From: Astrocystis sublimbata
Taxonomy: Eukaryota; Ascomycota; Sordariomycetes; Xylariales; Xylariaceae
Assembly: GCA_022453515.1 (NCBI GenBank)
Contig: JAJNNY010000006.1
Coordinates: 930,001 to 994,000, forward strand
DNA: 64,000 bases
Direction: 5' to 3'
In this document: positions 11,450-24,456 of the stretch, piece after piece
Position numbering within the stretch: position 1 is the stretch's first letter
How the letters are laid out: every line of letters starts with the position of its first letter
Translations under genes and position numbers: made by a program
The notes under the pieces: model-generated
Seen by the model: only the letters and a program-made list of their open reading frames with translations
Database searches by the model: none
What the model was told of the DNA's origin: nothing

Positions 11450-13349
11450 TCATGTATTATTGCCGTCAGGGTTAGGAAGCTTTTCGCTGTAAGCCTTCAG
11501 TGAATCGTCGCTGGGATGTTTGTCATCTCCGTGCTTGCTGCCGGCCCCCCCAGCTGTCTCGGCTGAGCTGGAGCTCCCCTTCTCTTCGTCTGGGCCGTAT
11601 GATCTTAGACCCTCAAATTCATCCTCTGCCTCTTTCGCATTGCTCTCATTACCACCCGAAGGCTCATCTACGATACTGCTCGCTTTGCTGACACTTGCGC
11701 TATCTGGGCTTTGAACGCGAAGACCAAGATGCTTCGTTTTTTCAGGGTCGTCGTAGTCGTTCCCCTTCCAATCGGCAGCTTGCATTTGGGGAACCGGAGA
11801 ATCAACACCCGGTTGTTCGATAACGGGCTCTTTCTCACTGCCTTCAGGCTTCACCGACCTCCAGACAACGGCAATTCTATCAGCAGCGCGTGTACCTTTC
11901 TGGCTAGAGCCTTTGATGCCGTCCAGCTCTTCCCAATCGAGATCAAAGACGCCGGTGTCATCTGGCACGCCGTTTTGCTCAGGCCCGTTACCCTCGAAGA
12001 ACGTATTAAACCAAACGTGAGCGACCGCAGTGACCATGGTAAAACCAACCGTCTTTGGTGCGCGGTGGCGACGTTCGATGGTAATATTTACGTCGCTGTT
12101 TTGAATACGTATTGGAGCTTGAGGTTTGAAAATAACTGCCATGCCACCTGGCTCAGATTCGCCGCTGTCATTAGCGACGGATGTCGATGAGGACCTGGCG
12201 GTTGGTTTGGATGATTGCTCGCCGCCGGATTCTTTAGACCGAATGGATCCTGTGCGAGTCAATCGAGAGATGAGTTTGGGTGGGCTTTTGGAGGAATGTT
12301 TCTTCGATGCTGTCGAGTCTGGTGTGTTGTTGTCGGTCTGGCGTAGAGCCGTGTTATTAACGCCGCCTTTATCGTCTGGAGCCCCTATCGTCTCTGAACC
12401 CTGTTGTTCATTCGTTGAGTCTTGGCCATAGCCTGCCATTTCATACATCATGTCAATCATGCCCGAGCCGCCGGGCGCGTTGCCTTCAACGATTTGACGC
12501 TCTTCTTTGGAGAATGTGTGGAAGACTTTGATAGTCTTCCCTTCATCCACATAGCCTTCAACAGCAAGCTTCACCCCATTGCGGAGGCCCCAGACATGGA
12601 TCTCGAGGATCTCTACCTCACGATCGATATATTTCTTGTCCCCCTTGGTCCAGCGGTCGACATAACTTAGCCACCGAAGCTGGCTCGGGATGGACACGCC
12701 GGGGCCGAAGCCTGGCCGCATTCTCCGCTCCGTGAATCTTGCGATAGCCTCCTCCGACGTCCACCCACGCTCAGCAATGAGGTAACTGCATGCCATTGTA
12801 CCGCTTCTCCCCTTGCCGGCCTTGCAATGCACGACGACAACACGGCCACTATTCTTCTTCTTGAGCGCATCCAGCACTTGCGCGGTCAGTTTGGCCTTGT
12901 GCTGGTCAGCGTCCGACATATCAGCATCCAGGTCATTTCCATTCAGCCAGTTGCGCATGCTCGCGATGATCATGGGGACAAGTCGGAAGGGCGGCGGGTG
13001 ATGGTCAGGCCAGGGGTAGTGACGTATGCGGTTGTAGACAAGTCTGTCAGGGTAGCCGGTTCCCTCAGCTCGGAACTCCCATATGGCCCAGTCTTTGCCA
13101 TGATTGGAGTCCAGAAACTTGACGAGGCGATCAAGGGGGTTGCGGTAGGCGCGTTGCGGGTAGGTTTGTGACGGCCCGGAGCTGCATCAGACGTTAGCAT
13201 GGTACCGTCTGGTGTCGACCAAGCCAACAATGACAATGTCCAGCATCATACGTTGCGATGATATCGTCCGTCACATAGCACAGGTCCAGACCGGCCTCGG
13301 GGTGCCTGGCACGGTGTCCCGCTACGATCTGCCTCAGGAGTGAGGCCAT
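11450..13349 (-). CDS. PTEN-like phosphatidylinositol / dual-specificity phosphatase
   Basis: Two exons, 13349..13252 and 13181..11450, give 609 residues. The 69-nt intron lies just after YVTDDIIA, and joining gives an uninterrupted PTEN-type N-terminus. The catalytic loop is HCKAGKGRSG with nucleophile C152, close to PTEN's HCKAGKGRTG, whose lysines favour 3-phosphoinositides. Upstream WAIWEFRAEG and HYPWPDHHPPP are typical of the tensin-type phosphatase fold. The region after about residue 190 fits a C2-like domain (LEIHVWGL, VKLAVEGYV) interrupted by a Ser/Thr-rich disordered insert, and the last 150 residues are acidic and disordered. The expected role is removal of the 3-phosphate of PtdIns(3,4,5)P3 or related lipids at membranes. 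ATG 13349 was preferred over 13382 because MASLLRQ begins the conserved part. Confidence 0.9.
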
Positions 13350-14111
13350 AGCTCCAGCTAACGACGGCAACCCGACGCCCAACTGTCAAGCGAAGTGTCG
13401 CAGTTGTAATTGCAGTCGCAGTCCGTAGTCGTACTACAAGTAACCACGGGCGATCTAGAATTAGAATCAAGGACGATGTTTTGTTGAATTAGTGTCCTTC
13501 GTCTGGAAGAATGGTCCTGTTTACTTGGGGCAGTATGTCACGCGCGATGTTGGTCTTCCTTCGATTGTCAACTATCACGTCTACTATGACGTGGGGTACA
13601 GGGGGGCAGGTACGGCAGGCAGGTACCTGGACCTAACGCAGGGATAAACCCCACCACTCCATGTGCTGACGACGTCATGTCGCGAGCAAGCCACAGCGCA
13701 GCCCGCAAATGGCATAACAGCTGTGGCTGAGGTATATGGGTCGCTTCATGCATGAGGCGGCCCACCTAGATGGGTATCGTGTAACCTACAGATGTAATCT
13801 AGATAGGGGACATTTATTCCATTGAGTTTGACAGCTAAAACTACATACATGCGCATATTACATGAATCATTCATTGGGGTCCTTTTCGCCATCCTTCTCA
13901 CAAGTAGGTAGCTAACCAAGGGAACTGGTGATGCGTCTTTCGCTCGCCCACCACATCTACCAAACACAAACAGCCAACGCCAGCGAATGAAACGAACGAT
14001 TGATTGAAATCCACCTCATCAGTCCCAGCGAGAGCCATGCGTGGCCTTGTGCCCAGGCACCACTGCGTGTCGAATTTAGCCATGCCAATCTAATATGTGC
14101 TGGGGGGCGAG
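13350..14111. other. Intergenic between PTEN-like gene and amidoligase
   Basis: Promoter side of the PTEN-like gene and 3' side of the amidoligase. A minus-strand frame at 13898..14083 is open but has no recognisable content; it could be a further exon of the amidoligase only if the GTGAGT at its end were used as a donor, which I consider unlikely. Confidence 0.4.
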
Positions 14112-16706
14112 TTACTCACTGAATGGTTCGGCCCAGTCCACCTCGTCACGGTCCGGGTACTGCCAGTAGACGTCGAACACATCCCGTCGCCTCCTGACCA
14201 GCCAATAGTCCTGAACGTCGCTAGGCACCTTGAGAGCCCCGAGCAGCCGCGCCCGCGTCGGCCAGAAAACAAATCCTTCGAGCATGCCGAGGAATTCCTT
14301 GTCCGATAAGTCCCGCACCGCGCGCATGACATATTCCAATACCACGACCCAGTTGTTAATGTGGTCGGCATCGAGAGTCCCTTGCACTACAGCAATGGAG
14401 ATTCAGTATTCGCTTCCCTGAGCCTTCTTCAGACATCGAAAACTACTCACTGATCCGCACTTCTATGGTTCCCGGTTCTCCGCTAGTTCTCGGGTTTTCT
14501 CGCCCTTCCAATGAGCTGCTTAACCCTCTGATTCGCCACTTGACGCCTGTTCGGCACAATGTGTTTTGTCCTAGACACTTGTTGAGCATGTCGATGCTGT
14601 TGAAATTCCATATGTGGGTCAGCATGAGCTTCTGGTTTTCCGTCACATTTCCCGGCACGTTTTTCGCGCATTGCCCCCTGTAACGATTCTTTCTAGCCGG
14701 TGGTAGGGTGTCGGAGTTTACGGCGAGCGAGCATAGACGACGCTCCTGTTGATCATCTGAAAATCTATGATCGTCGAGATAACACAAGTTAGGTGCTAAT
14801 TTCTCAACAGCAACAAGATCAACTGAAACACACTTACAGCGCATGATGAAGGAGAGTACCTTCTCCAATTTTGGCACACCACTTGTAATACACGATCAGT
14901 CATGCCAGGCAGTAATTGCCCCTGCCTCTGGGGGCGGGAGAGCTGAGTCCGTCGGATATCATTCACTCACTTTGTAATCTTGATCACGGTCTCTCCTGTG
15001 CAAGGAGAGCATCGTCTTCTCAGCCAGATACCAGAAAGTGGCAAATCTCTTGGCCTGGAATAGTGTCCAGCCTTTCGTGTGACCTAGATGTACATGAAGA
15101 CCTGTCGAAACCTCCATGGGCTTGTGGCAGCGCAAAGCGTCGCGGAGGCAGCCGCAAGCGTCTCTGATGGCCTGCTGGGCTGACGCGTCTCCCAGCGGGA
15201 GAACCGGGCTCACGACTTCTGCCCCATACCACAGATATTCGTCAAAGGGGTCATGACTATATGTGTTGGTGTACCTGTTCGCATCAGGAAGTGTTAGTTG
15301 GGGGTTTGAGAGTACATTGCCAATAGCATCCTACTCGCGAGGGTAATACCAAACAACAGCCTGACTAGACATGTCGCCTAAACGCGAGCTGGCTCAGATT
15401 CTTACCTGCCGGGGTTAAAACGCATGCCATTGCCGTCTACGGACGTATCGACGGTCACGGTCCAAGCTTTGTACTGTTGCTTCAACCCTGGAACAGGCAC
15501 ATGCAACGGGTCGACCGCTGAATTTCTTTCGTCTTCCCTCGCCTGTTTTGCCTGTATCCGCATATATCGTAGCCTGTCGACGAGTATAGCTCTAAGATGT
15601 TGGGTCTGCATATCGGTTTGGAAGGGCCACTCAGCTAACGAGCACCGACTTGCCGCGCGTTCAATATCCGGCATTCGCGTCCGATGGTATCCTAGATTGT
15701 GCGTTTTGTGGTGGTTTTCAAACTCCGTTTGCCAGTGCAGCAAAGCTAGCGAACAATTTCTGTTACGGCCCTTTGTTCGATCGTATGTATAAATGCTCTG
15801 AAAATCGTTTAGATGTCTCGCGTTTGGGATAGTGCTCTCCCGTTCGTCATCGCTCGCTTCGCTCTCGCTGAAAGAGTTGATGTGTACATAGTCCTTTTGG
15901 TCATTATCTATGTTTATATCGAGCCATTTGATGGTCACCAGCCCCTTTTTTCTTAGGACGCGAGTCAGTTTGCTCTAGTGTTTAGTCGGATGTCAGTCAG
16001 GCTACCATTCTGTAAAGGCTTAATGGGAATGCACTTTCAAAAGCTCGCATATGTGGATCAAACTCACCCTCGAATATCGATTTCGCCAGACCTCGGAATC
16101 TTCGGTGTCGTTGTTCAAGCAACCATTTGGTCCCTTGAAGCTGATCAATTCCTTTCCTTCCTGCTGCAGCCTCTTGAAGCTTTCCACTTCCCAACCAGAC
16201 ATCACGGAAGATAGCCACCTGGTTTCTTCCGGATGTACATCCCTAACAAAATCTCAGGTTCTAGATCTTCTGATCACAGCATTTGCGAAAGGGCTATTTC
16301 TCTTGGGTTATGAGGGGTGCAGGGAAACATACTGCGTGATCATAGTCGCGCGGTCCTCTGCTAACCTAACTCTCGGACATTGTACACACAGGAACTCAAG
16401 CTCGACTCCAAACGTCCCCTTGCCTGGATCGCCATCGTCGACTATGATATTGCACCGAATTAATATGAGAAGCAATGGAAGCCGTGGTTCTTATGATAAA
16501 ACACATAGCATGGAGGCATACCCAACCCCGGGTAAACCAGAAGACGTACCGCCAGCCATATACTCATCATCCTCTTCCTCGTTATAATCGTAATCATCTT
16601 CCTCGTTTCCAAGCGCGCCACCGACTTCCGTTGAGTCCGGCGGTAAGGAATAACGCCTGCGCTTTGTAGGGTACGGGTAATAATTGTCTGGGTCCTCTAC
16701 CTCCAT
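14112..16706 (-). CDS. Amidoligase-family protein (PF12224-like)
   Basis: Eight exons assemble in frame to 656 residues: 16706..16550, 16441..16333, 16242..16068, 15974..15406, 15274..14971, 14927..14860, 14764..14451 and 14386..14112. Family signs are TFGVELEFL (about 62-70), YGAEVVSPVLPL (about 353-364), GLHVHLGH (395-402) with the paired histidines, and IEVRIMQGTLDADHINNW near the C-terminus. Amidoligases of this class belong to the glutamine-synthetase/GCS fold group and are thought to join amines to carboxylates using ATP; substrates of fungal members are not established. The first 50 residues are acidic with a KRRR patch, possibly nuclear. The 68-nt exon 14860-14927 is the least certain. 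There is no neighbouring peptide or amidase gene to suggest a substrate. Confidence 0.75.
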
Positions 16707-17479
16707 GGTCAAGGTTTAGATTTGTTGTTTATGCTCTGCAAGTACCGACGCTTCTTTCTATTCTTTGGTCGATATTGATAATCACGTAGAGTACGAATAT
16801 GCGTTGAGATTTCATTAACCAGATACCGTCTACCTGATGATACCATATGCAAAAAGTATTGCTTGTCAAATTGTAATCATGAATATGAATCCGTCGAAAT
16901 GAACCGCGATACTGGATGAAAGGCGGGAAGCAAGAATTATTAACACTTTGAAAGGGAATTGATGCTTTCGGTGTTGCATTGTGATGCATTCTTTGTGTTA
17001 AAATGGAACCCGACGGCATTATCTACACTGATATTACCTACAATGGCTGAACTACTATTGCATACGGTGGTAAGGTAAACAGACTGGCAGTGAAAATAGT
17101 AGGTTAGGAATTGTTTTTTTAGGATGCCAAAACTAGTGTACCGTAAAAGTCTGAAGTTGGTGCGGACCCAAGTGATCAATGGAGGTGTCACTCGTTTTCC
17201 GTGGACAAAGCCATCGTTTCCTATCCAACAGCGGAACATGAACTTTAGTAAACCAGAATGGGAAGGAACAACATAATTAACTTGACTGGAGAATATGGCA
17301 TGCCATAATATCTATTTTGAAACAATGTCTTCGAAGAATGCAGTTACATGTCACGATAGCATGCAAGACAAGAAAATCGAAGCCATGCCTGTCTGTCTAG
17401 GATAGAAAAGAGTTGGGGCTGCGAGATTTACATGAAGTAGTTGTGTTCTAGGCCAACAATCGGCACCGAAATTGAGTCA
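16707..17479. other. Intergenic, no gene seen
   Basis: Upstream of the amidoligase and up to the retroelement target site. AT-leaning, short unrelated ORFs only. Confidence 0.5.
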
Positions 17480-17484
17480 GTCAC
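17480..17484. repeat. Target-site duplication, left copy (GTCAC)
   Basis: GTCAC sits directly before the left LTR and is repeated directly after the right LTR at 24788-24792. A 5-bp duplication is typical of Ty3/Gypsy integrase. Confidence 0.9.
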
Positions 17485-17815
17485 TGTAACAAGGGCTAGA
17501 TTTCTAGGGCTTGGAATAGGCTTCGATTTAGCTAATAATTCTCTAGGGCACAAAAGGGTCCATGTCCTCCTAAAGCCTCTACTCCAGGCTGGAGGAATCC
17601 CTTCTATTTATGCTTCTTCTGGCAGCCCTTGAGGCCGGCTTTGGACCTTCCTTGGGTCTGCGGTAACGCCTCACTTATGCCTATTGGTTGTCGCCTGTAT
17701 ACGGAGGTCCTTATGACTTTTTAGATCCGTAGCTCTGATCTAATCATCTATATATTCAGAGGTTTAGGGCGCATAAGCTTCCTATTTAGGTAGCCCAGAA
17801 GTGACCCGTGTGACA
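17485..17815 (-). repeat. LTR, left copy (3' LTR of the minus-strand element)
   Basis: 331 bp, TG..CA bounded. I count 20 differences from the right copy (24457-24787), all transitions and no indels or transversions, so identity is about 94 percent. Confidence 0.93.
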
Positions 17816-17874
17816 CTATCTCCCTTCTTCTCAAAGCCCGTCCCGGGCGCTATTTCGCCGTTACTCAAAGATCG

Positions 17875-17965
17875 TGGGGCTTGTTTGGATGCTATTATCG
17901 GAATTGTCTAACCATGTCTTTTGCGAGGTCGCCGAGCAAGTGGTTGTAAGGTTCCTAGGTCCAGT
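17875..17965 (-). pseudogene. Chromodomain relic of the retroelement
   Basis: Minus-strand reading gives NWT*EPYNHLLGDLAKDMV followed by RQFR and, after two stops, HPNKP. This matches the end of a chromodomain (NTWEP..NL..A.ELV..F...HP.KP), with TGG turned into TAG, a RIP-type change. Confidence 0.7.
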
Positions 17966-18630
17966 TCTTTTTTTTGGGGTAGTTTTCCTACTTAATAAGG
18001 TATTTTATGTTACTTTGGATTATTATAGAGTTAATAATCTTGTTTATGTAATACTCCTTGGCTTTTATAGCGGGCGTGTCCCGTAGGACCTGGTTAGGGT
18101 TAGGCGGTACCTGCCTTTTTCTAACCCGATGTGGTTTTATGAGGGAAACGTAAAAAGAGTTGTGTATTTTCTAGCCCTTTGGTAGAACGAGTCTTACTGT
18201 AGTAGGGGAGATGACCTTCTGAATCTGGAAGGGACTAAAAAGCTTACTATTGAATTTTTTAGCGGGACGTTTGGTTTTAATATGTTTGGCGTTTAGTATT
18301 ACTAATTGATTTTTTTTATAAACGGGTAGCTCGAGATATTATTTATTAGCTTATTTTTTTATCCATTAATAGCTAATTTATAGGTGCTCTTTGGCTTTTT
18401 TGTGTATTTAGGTTATCTAGTGAGCGTATAGGCGGCTATTTAGGTTCTTGGGTGCTCCTGTCGGCGGATTATGTGCTATAGGGTAGTAGCTGTAGTTAGT
18501 GTAGAAGGGAGTTATGTGTGTGGAGGTGGAAATAGAGTTGTTGTAGGCAAACTTTGTAGTGGGTAGTAAGTTTTCCTAGTTCGATATTTTATAATTTACG
18601 AAAGTACGGAAGTAAATCTCGAGGGTCTGA

Positions 18631-18685
18631 TTTAGCTGCTCGGTCTGCCCGTTGGTTTATAGGTGGAAGGCTGTGTTTATATGGG
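18631..18685 (-). pseudogene. Integrase core relic
   Basis: Minus-strand reading TAFHL*TNGQTEQLN corresponds to the conserved AFHPQTNGQTER block after the second catalytic Asp of Gypsy integrases, with CAA changed to TAA and CCN to CTN. Confidence 0.8.
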
Positions 18686-19499
18686 GCTTGATGCTTACTA
18701 GCTTGAGGAAGTCCTTCTATATATGGGCCGTGAATCTAGAGTTTTTGTTAGAAATAATATCTAGGGGGGTGCTATGATACTTTTAATAGGTTTTCGTAAA
18801 AATCTTTATTAGATCTTTAGTTTTTTTTTCTTTTATTTTAAGAGGCACAAAGTGTCCTATTTTAGTAAAGGGGTCTATTATTACCCAAATGGAGTCGTAT
18901 CTATTGGAGAGGGGGAGGTTTGTAATAAAGTCTATTGCTACGGTGTTCTATGGTTTGTAATAGAGCTTTATGGGCTATAGGAGTCCGTGTGAGGCGTGTT
19001 TAGGAGCTTTGTTACGTTAGTATTTGAGGCATCTATTTACGAAGCTTCTTACGATCCTTTCTATACTGGGCTACCAAAAGTTACGGGTAATTAGCTTAAG
19101 GGTTTTATTTATATTTATATAACTGGCTATTAGTGTATTGTATTCCGATTTTATTACTTTTTTTTAGAGTTTTTCGGGTACTTATAACTATCTTTTTCGG
19201 TATAGTATTCTGTTGTCCAGGGTTAGGTATTTCTTTATCTTTGTTATACGGGTGTTATCCTCCCGAGGTTCTATGTTTTAGAGCCCTAGAACATATTCTG
19301 GATCTTTTAGCCCTGCTTTTTTGACCTTTTATATAAACTCTGGAGCCTATTTAGGTACGGTTAGACTGTATAGTTGTATAGAGGATAGTAGTACTATAGC
19401 CGAGTCCTTTGGTAATTCTACTAGGAGACCTTTCGAGTATAAAAAATGTTTCTTTTATAGAACCGATATTATCGGCTGGTTTTTAGTTCCTTTTTTTTT

Positions 19500-19537
19500 A
19501 GGCCGATATTGGGGTAATTTTAACAAAATATCGGCCT
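19500..19537. repeat. Hairpin-forming inverted repeat
   Basis: Arms AGGCCGATATT (19500-19510) and AATATCGGCCT (19527-19537) are perfect 11-bp inverted copies with a 16-base loop. A further CCGATATTATCGG lies at about 19462. It lies between the integrase and reverse transcriptase relics. Confidence 0.7.
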
Positions 19538-20280
19538 TTTTATTTTGCTTGCTAAAGTAGTAGTTAATAATAAACTAGTAACTAGATAGTTGTTAAGCTT
19601 ACCGGGCTTATTGTTAATTTAGTACTTTAGCTGTTATAAAGTAGGCCAGGTTTTAATAGTTTAAAAAGATCTTAATATAGTATTTGGCTTTTTTTAGGTA
19701 TTATTACTAACGATTTAAGCTATCGATAATAGCGAAGAGTTTTTTATCGTAGATTTTGTAGTTTATTTCCGTTAGTATTAGTTTTTTAGAGTGGAAAGCT
19801 ACTAGTTGTAGCTTTTTGTCCTTATTTTTTTAAGATATAACTGTTTTTAGGGCGAAGTTAGAGGTATCGGTTTCAATAAACGCAGTTTCGTCCGGGTTAA
19901 AGTGGACTAGAATGGGCGCTATAGTAAAGTGGTGCTTTAGTGCTCTAAAAGCTTCTCTTATAACGTTAGACCATTTCTAGTTCTTCTTTTTTCCTTTATT
20001 CGTATTTATTAATAGTTTAATAATAAACGAGAAGTTTTTAATAAATCTTTTATAAAAGTTTATAAACCCTATAAACTACTAGTATTTTTTAAAGCTTCGA
20101 GGTGTTTCCTATTTAGTAATATAGTTAATTTTGTCCTTAGCTATTACTATGCCCTGGGCGCTGATGATATAGCTAAGGAACTCTACTTCTTATACCTATT
20201 ATTTATACTTTTATAGAACAACAGCAAAGTAATAGTTGGTTAGCCAATAGAATACTTCCTTTATAAAGCGGTTGTATTTT

Positions 20281-20340
20281 TTGATAGTATCTGCGTAAAT
20301 AAGCAAATTATTAAGGTATACTAATAGGCCAGCGTTAATA
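20281..20340 (-). pseudogene. Reverse transcriptase active-site relic
   Basis: Minus-strand codons read GLLVYLNNLLIYADTIKK. Gypsy enzymes have YLDD or YVDD at the catalytic turn; here both Asp codons (GAT) became Asn (AAT), which abolishes catalysis. The change is G to A on the coding strand, as expected for RIP. Confidence 0.8.
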
Positions 20341-22528
20341 AAATCTCGGAAAATATTATTTATTATCGATTAAAACATAGCTAGGGTATTAATAAACCTA
20401 AATAATATAACTATATATTTAAAAAATCCATACTTATATCTAAAAGTAGTTTTTTATTTGTAGCTTTTCTTAATACGGACTAAATAAAACCCTAATTTAA
20501 GGTCTATTTTAGTAAACTATTTAGTTATACTAAACCGGGTTTATAGCTTAGTAATTAATAAGATCGGATACTAGATAGGTATAGTTATATTATTAAAACC
20601 CCTATAGTCAACTATAGAGCAGAGAGGATCGTTAGGGTCCTTTTTTTCTATAAATATTAACAGGGCGCTATAAGAAGAGGTGGATTTCCTAATACGCTTA
20701 CTATTAAACATTTCCTCCAACTATAGTTTCAAGGTGTCGAGCTCTCTTGCGCTTATAGTGTATAAGGGCCCCCACAGGGGTAACTTCCCTTTTTAGAAAT
20801 TAATACTATAATCCTATAGCTAGTAATCAGGCAATCGGGTCGTAGCTTCCTTGCTTATAATAGGAAAGTAGCTACGGAACTTCTCGGGTACTTCCCTTAG
20901 TACTACCTGTGTAACAGTCTATAAAGAAGCTACATTATAGGGTATAACGCGAGCCTTATTTTATAATAGAACCGCTTAGTTTGTATAGTTTTATTAATAA
21001 TAATACGATATAAACCGGACCTTCTTTATTGTACTAAAAAAATTAGCCGGGGTATATTGTTCCAACCACTACTGGGGTAAAATGGTATTACATTGGTTGT
21101 TTAAAGCGGTAAGCTCAAAGTTTAACCGTGTATAGTAATTATCTTAGTATCGTAATACCAGGTTGTCTATATAGTATCTCCCTCCTTCCTATATTATGGA
21201 AGCGTTAAATACTATTATTAGCCGCGGCAAAATACGCTTATATATCGGCAGCTTTTATTTTCGTACAAAAGGTAGTAAAAGAATTAGTACCGAACTACTA
21301 GTATCTAAAAGAATCCTAATTTTGTATTTATTATTATTGTAAAACAGGGTTATAGGTATAATAGGTCTGGTACCTAATTTCGGCTTAGGTATAACCCTTC
21401 TTGTTATTGCTTCGGTATCTTGTAATTTTTTTAAGCTTAAGACCGTAATTGCCTCACTTTAATACGGTCTATTGGTTTTACGAAGTATCGCATAGGGACT
21501 ATCTAAAAATCCGATTTAGAGTCCTTGTTTTTGAAATAAGTTAGGGGTACTATTTCTATTATAGGTTCGTTTCTTAAGTATATTGTTTTTATTACTATTA
21601 TATCTACCTATACTTTTTTTATATCGTGAGTTAGATTATCCTCGGTTTTTCGTTTTATAAAAGAGATTTTTTCCGGGGCTAGCGGCAGGTCTTTGCCTTT
21701 TTGATCTTTCTTAGCGAAATAAGCGAAAATCTGATGGTTATCGCGGCCGTATCGCTAATACGCTTTTTTATCGCGTTTTCGTTAGTCGATAGCGTTTTAT
21801 ATTATCCTTTATAAAGCCTTTTTATTAGAACCCCAACGTTTATTTTTTGTTTCGATCCTGGGTTTGGATTAGCTAGTTTTCTTGCCTTTATCCTGTTTTA
21901 AAGATCGATTTAAGCCGGAATTAGAGCGATCTTTTTTTTTAGGTTAGCCCGATTTTAAATATTATATTATTAAAGCGGGCCCGCTTTTTAACAATAGTAT
22001 TATTAGGCCTAGGTTCGTAAGTATGTTTTTATAAATCGATCCTGTTTTATAAATTACGTTTAAAAACTCGTTATTATTTTTAGGTATAATACCTTACCTA
22101 AAGTATACTAATTTAATAATCTCGTTAGGTAAGGTTTTTAATATATAGGTCTAGAATATTGTTCTAGACCACTTAACTGCCTCGTTAAGATCCATTATTT
22201 CTGTGATATATTGGATTGTATTTCTGTAATAGCGTAGCTCCTTTATCTTGTAGTAATTCCGGTGTTTTTCTAAAGAATCCTAGAATCGCTCCTTTAGTGC
22301 TACTTTATATGCATTCTATTAGTTCCGCAGGCCTATGCGCCGCAGTTGGCCTAGGCACTACTAATACTAAGTTTAAGCTAGGTCCGTTAGTAGCGATCCT
22401 ACCTAGTTAATACGATAGTAGTCTTTAAGGAAACTATCTAAATATAACTATATATACGATTATACTTTAGCTTACTACGGTATGAACTTTAATTTGTTTT
22501 TTCTGTTATACGTATTAGGCTTATTAAG

Positions 22529-22789
22529 TTATATAGGGTTAATTATTACTATTATTAGAGGTTGGACCAGACGTTCTAACGCTTTAATTAAGCGGTTTTT
22601 TGTACTATTCCGGGGTAGCGAGTTATTATTATCGTTACTATTCCTACTGGATTGTCTGGGTAATCCTCGTAATAGCCCCCTAAAAGGTCCATAAGGTGGT
22701 TGAAAAGGGCGGTAACCCCTGAAATCATTATTAGAATTATCTGGGTTATCCCCTAGTCCGCCAGGTACTCTAATAAGGGAGGCTCGCAC
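22529..22789 (-). pseudogene. Gag-like relic
   Basis: An 86-codon open stretch, rich in Gly, Pro, Asn and Arg, lying upstream of the reverse transcriptase in element orientation. Position and composition fit the nucleocapsid-proximal part of gag; no zinc knuckle remains readable. Confidence 0.45.
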
Positions 22790-24456
22790 CCTGGTTGTTT
22801 GGTACTAGGCTTAAGCTGCCTCAGAGACCCCCTTTATTTGTAAGGCTTATAGTGCCTCCGAGGTTAGTTAGTCTTTGATCCGAGCTTTTAAGCTAGAGTA
22901 CTTAGTACAAGGGCGTAACTAGGGTCAGCTAATAAAAGCGCTGGACAGGGTTTATGCCTTTATATTATATATTACTAAATTAATATTGATTCGTTAATTA
23001 GTTTGTAGCTAGTACTATATCTTAGCGACTATAGCTTCTGTATACCGGCGTATTTCCTTAATTTGGGCAGGATCCGCGTACGGTTGTTCTTCCAAGTAAT
23101 TAAAGCGTTAGTCCTTCTTATATCCCTACTAATTTAATTCGTTTACTAGGTTACTATAGTCCGTTTGCTAGGTTCGGATCAAGTTTTCCTAGGTCGTAAT
23201 TTTGTTATTAAAGACATAGAATACGTCATAATAGAGCTTTATTATCTCTTAGAAGCCTATAACGGCCTTATTCCAGGTCTCTATATTCTAGGTAAAAAAG
23301 GCTACAGTAGCCTAAACTTCGCATACAAACAATATACTAGCTTCCTATATACGGGTTTCTAGTTATTAAGCTTGCTCCTTATTTAGCTAAAAACCTTGTT
23401 TGTATATATTATAGAAAGTATCATAAGTGTCCTGGATTTTCCTATAGTAGTTCTAGAATTCCTGCTTCCTATCGTTATCCAAGTTAGCCACGCTTTTAGC
23501 TAGTATATAACCGAGCTCGATATTTTGCTATATCTAGTTATATAGGGTAATTATCTATAGGTCAGGGTAAAACAAAATAATATTAAACATCTCCTCGTCT
23601 ACTATCTGGCCTTATAGGATAATAGTAAACGGCGGGGTATAGTAGAGCATCAAAGATCCATCGGGTATAGGATTAGTAGTAGGGCCTGCCGGGGTGGCTT
23701 CCTTGCTAGGTACTTATGGCATATTAGAGGTAGACATACTTTTGATCAAGAAACGCCTACGTAAAGATCGTTAGCGTTAGTACTAAGTAGGCTTAGGCCT
23801 ACCGATATAGTTGATAAGCGCGAGAACGTACTCAACGGGAAGTAATATATTAGTTAGAAACGCGTTAAGTAGCGCCTCGGGGTCACGTAATACGAGTTTT
23901 ATTAATATAACAAGCTCCGCTAGTATCTCAGTTAGTAGGATAATAGTTAGTAAAAGTATTAATCCTATAAGTAACTAGGCTCGTAATAAAGCGATAAAAC
24001 CCGTAATAGGTCCTAACGGTAATAAAAGTAAAAATAGAAGGTTTAGAAATATATCGTCTATTTATTAGGTACTAATAATAATAAGTATAAGTATAGGGCT
24101 TCTTTCTTCGTTTTCTGATTCGTTAGATTTTTCTAACTCCGATTCTGATTCTTTAAAACTAAACTCTTCTAAACTAGCGTTAGGGCTTAATTCCTAGGGT
24201 CCAATAGCTAGTATCTCTACTATTAGCTCAAAAATATTACTAATACCTAGGTAGGAAGTATCGCCAGCAACAGATATTATACTTATTAATAAAAATAAAA
24301 GTGATTTATTACTAGCGATAGTTATTATAGCTTTAGTTAATATATGGATTTACTAAAATACTTTATGTTTATAGAAGTCCTTAGGCTTATAGATAGTATA
24401 TAGAAAGGGTAGTATATAAGTGGTCTGGAGTTCTCCTTTAGTAGTAAAGAATTATT

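Noticed and set aside
13898..14083. Extra 3' exon for the amidoligase
   Set aside because: It would need a 57-nt intron over a natural stop codon and adds no family motif.
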